A stretch of 64,000 nt of DNA. It comes from Rossellomorea vietnamensis. GTDB lineage: Bacteria; Bacillota; Bacilli; Bacillales; Bacillaceae_B. Below are positions 61,076-64,000 of the stretch, piece after piece. The stretch is taken from the NCBI RefSeq assembly GCF_001305855.1, contig NZ_LIXZ01000001.1, positions 124,001 to 188,000 of the forward strand, in the 5' to 3' direction. Position numbers and translations under genes: made by a program. How positions within the stretch are numbered: position 1 is the stretch's first letter; every line of letters begins with the position of its first letter. The notes beneath the pieces are model-generated. The model ran no database searches. It was not told where the DNA came from and saw only the letters and a list, made by a program, of their open reading frames with translations.

Positions 61076-61443
61076 TATTGTTCAACAACCTTAACATTCT
61101 TTTCTTTTAAGTTGAGTCCAAGTTCCTTTGCTTTTTCAAGAATACGCTCGTACGTACTAAGCTCACTTACTTGAAGTTTCAGGTCAGTATTCAACTTTTC
61201 CTGCTTTTCAATCGTCGTTTCTACTTGCTGAACTTCTTTATTGGCATCATAGATGGCAGCCTGAGTCGATACAATTTGAACGGCGAGGAAACAAAATACC
61301 ATTGCAAAGATAGCTACCAGGATCTTTTCACCAGGAGTGATCCCATACCTTCTTTCCTCATTTAGTCTTTGGGGTTTGGCTTGAACGGACTGATAGGATT
61401 TCTCAACATTTTGCTGCTCATAATTTCTGGCTAAGTTACTCAA
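61075..61443 (-). CDS. ftsL: Cell-division protein FtsL
   Basis: A 122-residue bitopic divisome protein. It has a basic cytoplasmic N-terminus, a TM (about 40-60, ILVAIFAMVFCFLAVQIVST) and an extracellular leucine-zipper coiled coil (about 65-110). It is probably unstable and subject to regulated proteolysis, as in B. subtilis. The start is a rare TTG 61443, with AGGAGGG 7 nt upstream. It overlaps pbpB by 1 bp. Confidence 0.94.
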   Translation of the reverse strand: MSNLARNYEQQNVEKSYQSVQAKPQRLNEERRYGITPGEKILVAIFAMVFCFLAVQIVSTQAAIYDANKEVQQVETTIEKQEKLNTDLKLQVSELSTYERILEKAKELGLNLKEKNVKVVEQ

Positions 61444-61470
61444 AATTCTCCCTCCTGTTTCCTTCTTTTT

Positions 61471-62406
61471 TTATATATTTTTTTCTGCGATTCTCAATTT
61501 AGCCGACCTGGCTCGATTATTTTCTTCCAACTCTTCTTCACTCGGCAGGATCGGTTTTCTCGTAACAAGTTTAAGTTCTGCTTCATATCCTTCCGGGATG
61601 ATAGGTAATCCCGGTGGCAGGTCCGGTCCTGATGCCTTTTCTTTGAACATCGTTTTACAAATCCGGTCTTCCAACGAATGGAACGTAATGACACTCACTC
61701 TTCCACCCTTATGCAGAAGCCCTATGGCTTGTTCCAATGAATCCTCGAAGGCCCCAAGCTCATCATTGACGGCAATGCGGATCGCTTGAAAGACCCTTTT
61801 GGCAGGATGACCACCCTTTCGTCTTGCAGGTGCCGGAATCCCATCCTTGATCAGTTCGACTAATTCACCTGTTGTTTCAATAGCTTTCACTTCGCGTGCG
61901 GCTTCAATCTTCCTTGCAATCTGCTTCGAAAACTTCTCTTCCCCATACCGGTAAAAAATCCGGACCAGATCTTCAAACGACCAGTGGTTGACGACATCAT
62001 AAGCACTTACTTCACCTTGTAAGTCCATTCTCATATCGAGAGGCGCATCGTGGTGATAACTAAAGCCTCTTTCTGGAGTATCCAGCTGAGGAGATGACAC
62101 ACCCAGATCGTATAGAATCCCATCCACACTATGTACTCCGAGATGTTCAAGTTCTTCCTTGATATGTCGGAAATTTGATTGAACGAATGTTACCCTGTCC
62201 TGATATGCTGCAAGCTTTTCTTTCGCATGGTTGATGGCCGTTTCATCCTGATCGAAGCAATAAAGATGCCCTTCGGATGAAAGCTGACTGGCAAGATACT
62301 CGCTATGGCCTGCCCCGCCTAATGTACAATCCACATAGACTCCATCTTCCTTGATTTCCAGTCCATCTACAGTTTCTTTCAATAATACGGTTGTATGTTT
62401 AAACAT
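61471..62406 (-). CDS. rsmH: 16S rRNA m4C1402 methyltransferase RsmH
   Basis: A 311-residue MraW enzyme (SAM-dependent, N4-methylates C1402 in the P site). [17 protein letters not shown], the SAM motif [56 protein letters not shown] and [13 protein letters not shown] are intact. It follows mraZ by 38 bp and precedes ftsL, the standard start of the dcw cluster. Confidence 0.97.
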   Translation of the reverse strand: MFKHTTVLLKETVDGLEIKEDGVYVDCTLGGAGHSEYLASQLSSEGHLYCFDQDETAINHAKEKLAAYQDRVTFVQSNFRHIKEELEHLGVHSVDGILYDLGVSSPQLDTPERGFSYHHDAPLDMRMDLQGEVSAYDVVNHWSFEDLVRIFYRYGEEKFSKQIARKIEAAREVKAIETTGELVELIKDGIPAPARRKGGHPAKRVFQAIRIAVNDELGAFEDSLEQAIGLLHKGGRVSVITFHSLEDRICKTMFKEKASGPDLPPGLPIIPEGYEAELKLVTRKPILPSEEELEENNRARSAKLRIAEKNI

Positions 62407-62444
62407 GTTGACTTCACCTTTCCAATCGAACGTTTTGTGGTGGT

Positions 62445-62876
62445 CTAAATATCAAATCCCACCATATTCTCTGCAAGCTCGGCAAATGAATCTTCAGACT
62501 GTGTGAAATAGTCTTCCCATAATGATTTACTCCAAATCTCAATTCGATTGGAAACTCCCAAAATAATGCATTCTTTATCCAATTGTGCATAATTCACAAG
62601 TGTAGCAGGAATATTCACCCTGCCCGTTTTATCCAGTTCACTCTCGGTTGCCCCCGAGAAGAAGAACCGAGTGAAGGCACGGGCATCTTTTTTAGTAAGC
62701 GGCAGGGCTTTAAGCTTTTCCTCTAAGGATCGCCACTCATCCATGGGGTAACCAAATAAGCACTGATCAAGTCCCCGGGTGATGACAAATGAATCCCCGA
62801 GATGATCACGGAACTTGGCAGGTACGATTAAACGGCCTTTATTATCAATGTTATGTTGATATTCGCCCATGAACAT
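62445..62876 (-). CDS. mraZ: Transcriptional regulator MraZ
   Basis: A 143-residue protein with two AbrB/SpoVT-like swapped-hairpin domains: [20 protein letters not shown] near the N-terminus and [20 protein letters not shown] at 75-100. The RG(L/V)xxP DNA-binding Arg is present in both halves. It represses the dcw operon. The start is ATG 62876 with GGGGG 8 nt upstream; a 5-residue extension is rejected. Three TGG repeats 10 bp apart lie in the promoter. Confidence 0.96.
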   Translation of the reverse strand: MFMGEYQHNIDNKGRLIVPAKFRDHLGDSFVITRGLDQCLFGYPMDEWRSLEEKLKALPLTKKDARAFTRFFFSGATESELDKTGRVNIPATLVNYAQLDKECIILGVSNRIEIWSKSLWEDYFTQSEDSFAELAENMVGFDI

Positions 62877-62887
62877 ATGCACTGCCC

Positions 62888-62931
62888 CCACTTTCTATCA
62901 CAAATGTACCACATCCCCCCACTTTTCTCCA
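62888..62931 (-). promoter_or_regulatory. MraZ operator and mraZ promoter
   Basis: On the minus strand, TGG triplets begin at 62931, 62921 and 62911, exactly 10 bp apart, and a fourth TGG at 62890 is nearly in phase. An extended -10 TGGTACATT overlaps the third repeat (-10 TACATT), with TGGAGA 17 bp upstream as a partial -35. MraZ from other bacteria binds TGGG-type repeats at 10-bp spacing in its own leader, so this is very probably autoregulation. Confidence 0.75.
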
Positions 62932-63040
62932 CACTTTTCTATATTCTTTTCTTGCAAAATATTCCCTCTATTTTTCATTAGTGTTTTTCCTGCTTTTACA
63001 GACAAATTTCCCTGGTTGAATTTTGTCTGTAAACAACAGA

Positions 63041-63084
63041 AAAAGGACCCAATTCGCATATAAAAACGAATTGGGTCCTTTTTT
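63041..63084 (-). terminator. Rho-independent terminator of bshC
   Basis: A 15-bp stem AAAGGACCCAATTCG/CGAATTGGGTCCTTT with a loop of about 10 nt, flanked by A/T runs on both sides so it can act in either direction. It lies 12 bp after the bshC stop. Confidence 0.92.
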
Positions 63085-63095
63085 ATATTGACCGT

Positions 63096-64000
63096 TCAGA
63101 TATATATCACTTTATGGGTGCCATCAAAGGAATAATCCAACAGGGTCAGGTCCCTTACAAAAGTGGGGCCGTATTTGTTCATGAAGTGGAGGACATTCCA
63201 GGTTCTTTCCTGTGGCCCTTCATTCGGTCTGATACTGTTTTCCACTTTCATGAACTGAGTGAAGACTAATGAATGCTTATCTTTTAACGCTTTGTCAATT
63301 TTTTTGCGTAAATAATCGAACTGACCATGATGGAATTCAAGATTCTTATCAAGAATCGGATTTAATCCCTGATCAATTGAGACGGCCTGTTTACGGATTT
63401 CCTCATAGCGGCGATCGAGATCATCCTGAATGCTCTTCATTTCCTTTTCTAACCCTGGACGTTCAAGGGATTTCCAAAAGGCATCCCTGGCAGTTGTTAC
63501 CCCTTCAGTAATCACTCCGTGAATGGATAATTGGAGGTCTTGGATCCTCTTGTTTATCTCCCTTTCCACAATGGTGATATTTAATCGTGGCACGACGGGA
63601 GGCATCTTCAAATCTACATATTCAAACGCTCTTTTCAATTCTCCCCAGTAGGCTATTTCACCGGGTCCTGCAATAAACGCCAGGTTCGGGAATAACCATT
63701 CCTGCATCATCGGCCTTGTGACGACATTATTGCTGAATGATTCAGGGCTTTTCTCCAACATCGTTAATAACTCTACGGAAGAAAATGTTTTCCCGCTATT
63801 TTTCTCGTAAAACATATCCCCATCCCGATCTAATAAAGCTCTTTCATTCTGAATTTGAAGAAAAAGATTGGCTGCAGAGGGAGAGATCTCCAGCTGAGTT
63901 TGAAAACCACTTTCCCGGATGTCGCGCTGTTGCAGAAGGACCGCATCCGTTATCGACTGGCTGTTTTCAATCAAATGCCGGAAATTGGCCGCTTCAAGTT
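63096..64000 (-). CDS. bshC: Bacillithiol biosynthesis cysteine-adding enzyme BshC, C-terminal part
   Basis: The last 301 residues of BshC (YllA), the enzyme that adds cysteine to GlcN-malate in bacillithiol synthesis. The frame is open through the right edge (LEAANFRHLIENSQSITDAV), so the true start lies outside. Family features are VVTRPMMQEWLFPNLAFIAG, PGEIAYWGELKRAFEYVDLK and PPVVPRLNITIVE. A long antiparallel coiled coil (EKEMKSIQDDLDRRYEEIRK) and a C-terminal LHFMNKYGPTFVRDLTLLDY follow. It precedes mraZ, as in B. subtilis. Confidence 0.94.
   Translation of the reverse strand, partial: LEAANFRHLIENSQSITDAVLLQQRDIRESGFQTQLEISPSAANLFLQIQNERALLDRDGDMFYEKNSGKTFSSVELLTMLEKSPESFSNNVVTRPMMQEWLFPNLAFIAGPGEIAYWGELKRAFEYVDLKMPPVVPRLNITIVEREINKRIQDLQLSIHGVITEGVTTARDAFWKSLERPGLEKEMKSIQDDLDRRYEEIRKQAVSIDQGLNPILDKNLEFHHGQFDYLRKKIDKALKDKHSLVFTQFMKVENSIRPNEGPQERTWNVLHFMNKYGPTFVRDLTLLDYSFDGTHKVIYI

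Overview
This window comes from the chromosome of an endospore-forming, low-to-mid GC Bacillaceae species. Gene content and order closely follow the mra/dcw-to-ylo arc known from Bacillus subtilis. Sporulation genes (spoVM, spoVD, spoVE, spoIIGA, sigE, sigG, ylyA-like), a meso-diaminopimelate-type murE, bshC (bacillithiol) and PyrR/T-box control all fit that group. The proteins resemble B. subtilis orthologues but are clearly divergent. The genus is an inference (Bacillus sensu lato, possibly a Rossellomorea-type lineage). Every gene except rqcH (19237-20940, plus strand) is on the minus strand, so transcription runs from high to low coordinates.

Read in the direction of transcription: (1) 64000-45221 holds bshC (partial), the mraZ-rsmH-ftsL-pbpB cell-division operon behind a TGG-repeat MraZ operator/promoter, spoVD behind a likely sigma-E promoter, then murE, a Mur-ligase N-terminal-domain-only gene, mraY, murD, spoVE, divIB, ylxW, ylxX, sbp, ftsA and ftsZ. 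The murG and murB genes that sit between spoVE and divIB in B. subtilis are missing; a 625-bp gene-free gap is there instead. (2) 45200-42188 is the sporulation sigma cassette spoIIGA-sigE-sigG with a long-spacer spoIIG-type promoter. (3) 42030-38595 is the Z-ring/RQC accessory group ylmC-ylmD-ylmE-sepF-ylmG-ylmH, followed by divIVA. (4) 37993-32911 holds a T-box-controlled ileS, a ylyA-like gene with a candidate sigma-F/G promoter, lspA and rluD.

(5) 32914-21009 is the complete de novo pyrimidine operon pyrR-pyrP-pyrB-pyrC-pyrAA-pyrAB-pyrK-pyrD-pyrF-pyrE. It has a sigma-A promoter and three PyrR attenuators, one before each of the first three genes. From pyrC onward the genes overlap by 4 to 29 bp. 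(6) 20940-14062 holds convergent rqcH, a Ca2+-type P-ATPase, yloC/yicC, remA, gmk and rpoZ. (7) 14008-1 holds coaBC, priA, def, fmt, rsmB, prpC, prkC, rsgA, rpe, thiN, spoVM, rpmB, yloU and the start of yloV. The rlmN gene usually found between rsmB and prpC is absent.

Most of the window is core genome. The observations most worth checking are the domain-1-only MurF-like gene inside the cell-wall cluster, a two-copy structured intergenic repeat whose stems covary, the MraZ operator with a 10-bp period, the missing rlmN and murG/murB, a base change in the third PyrR loop, and several sporulation-type promoters. Between genes I see no IS element, prophage, CRISPR array, tRNA or rRNA.
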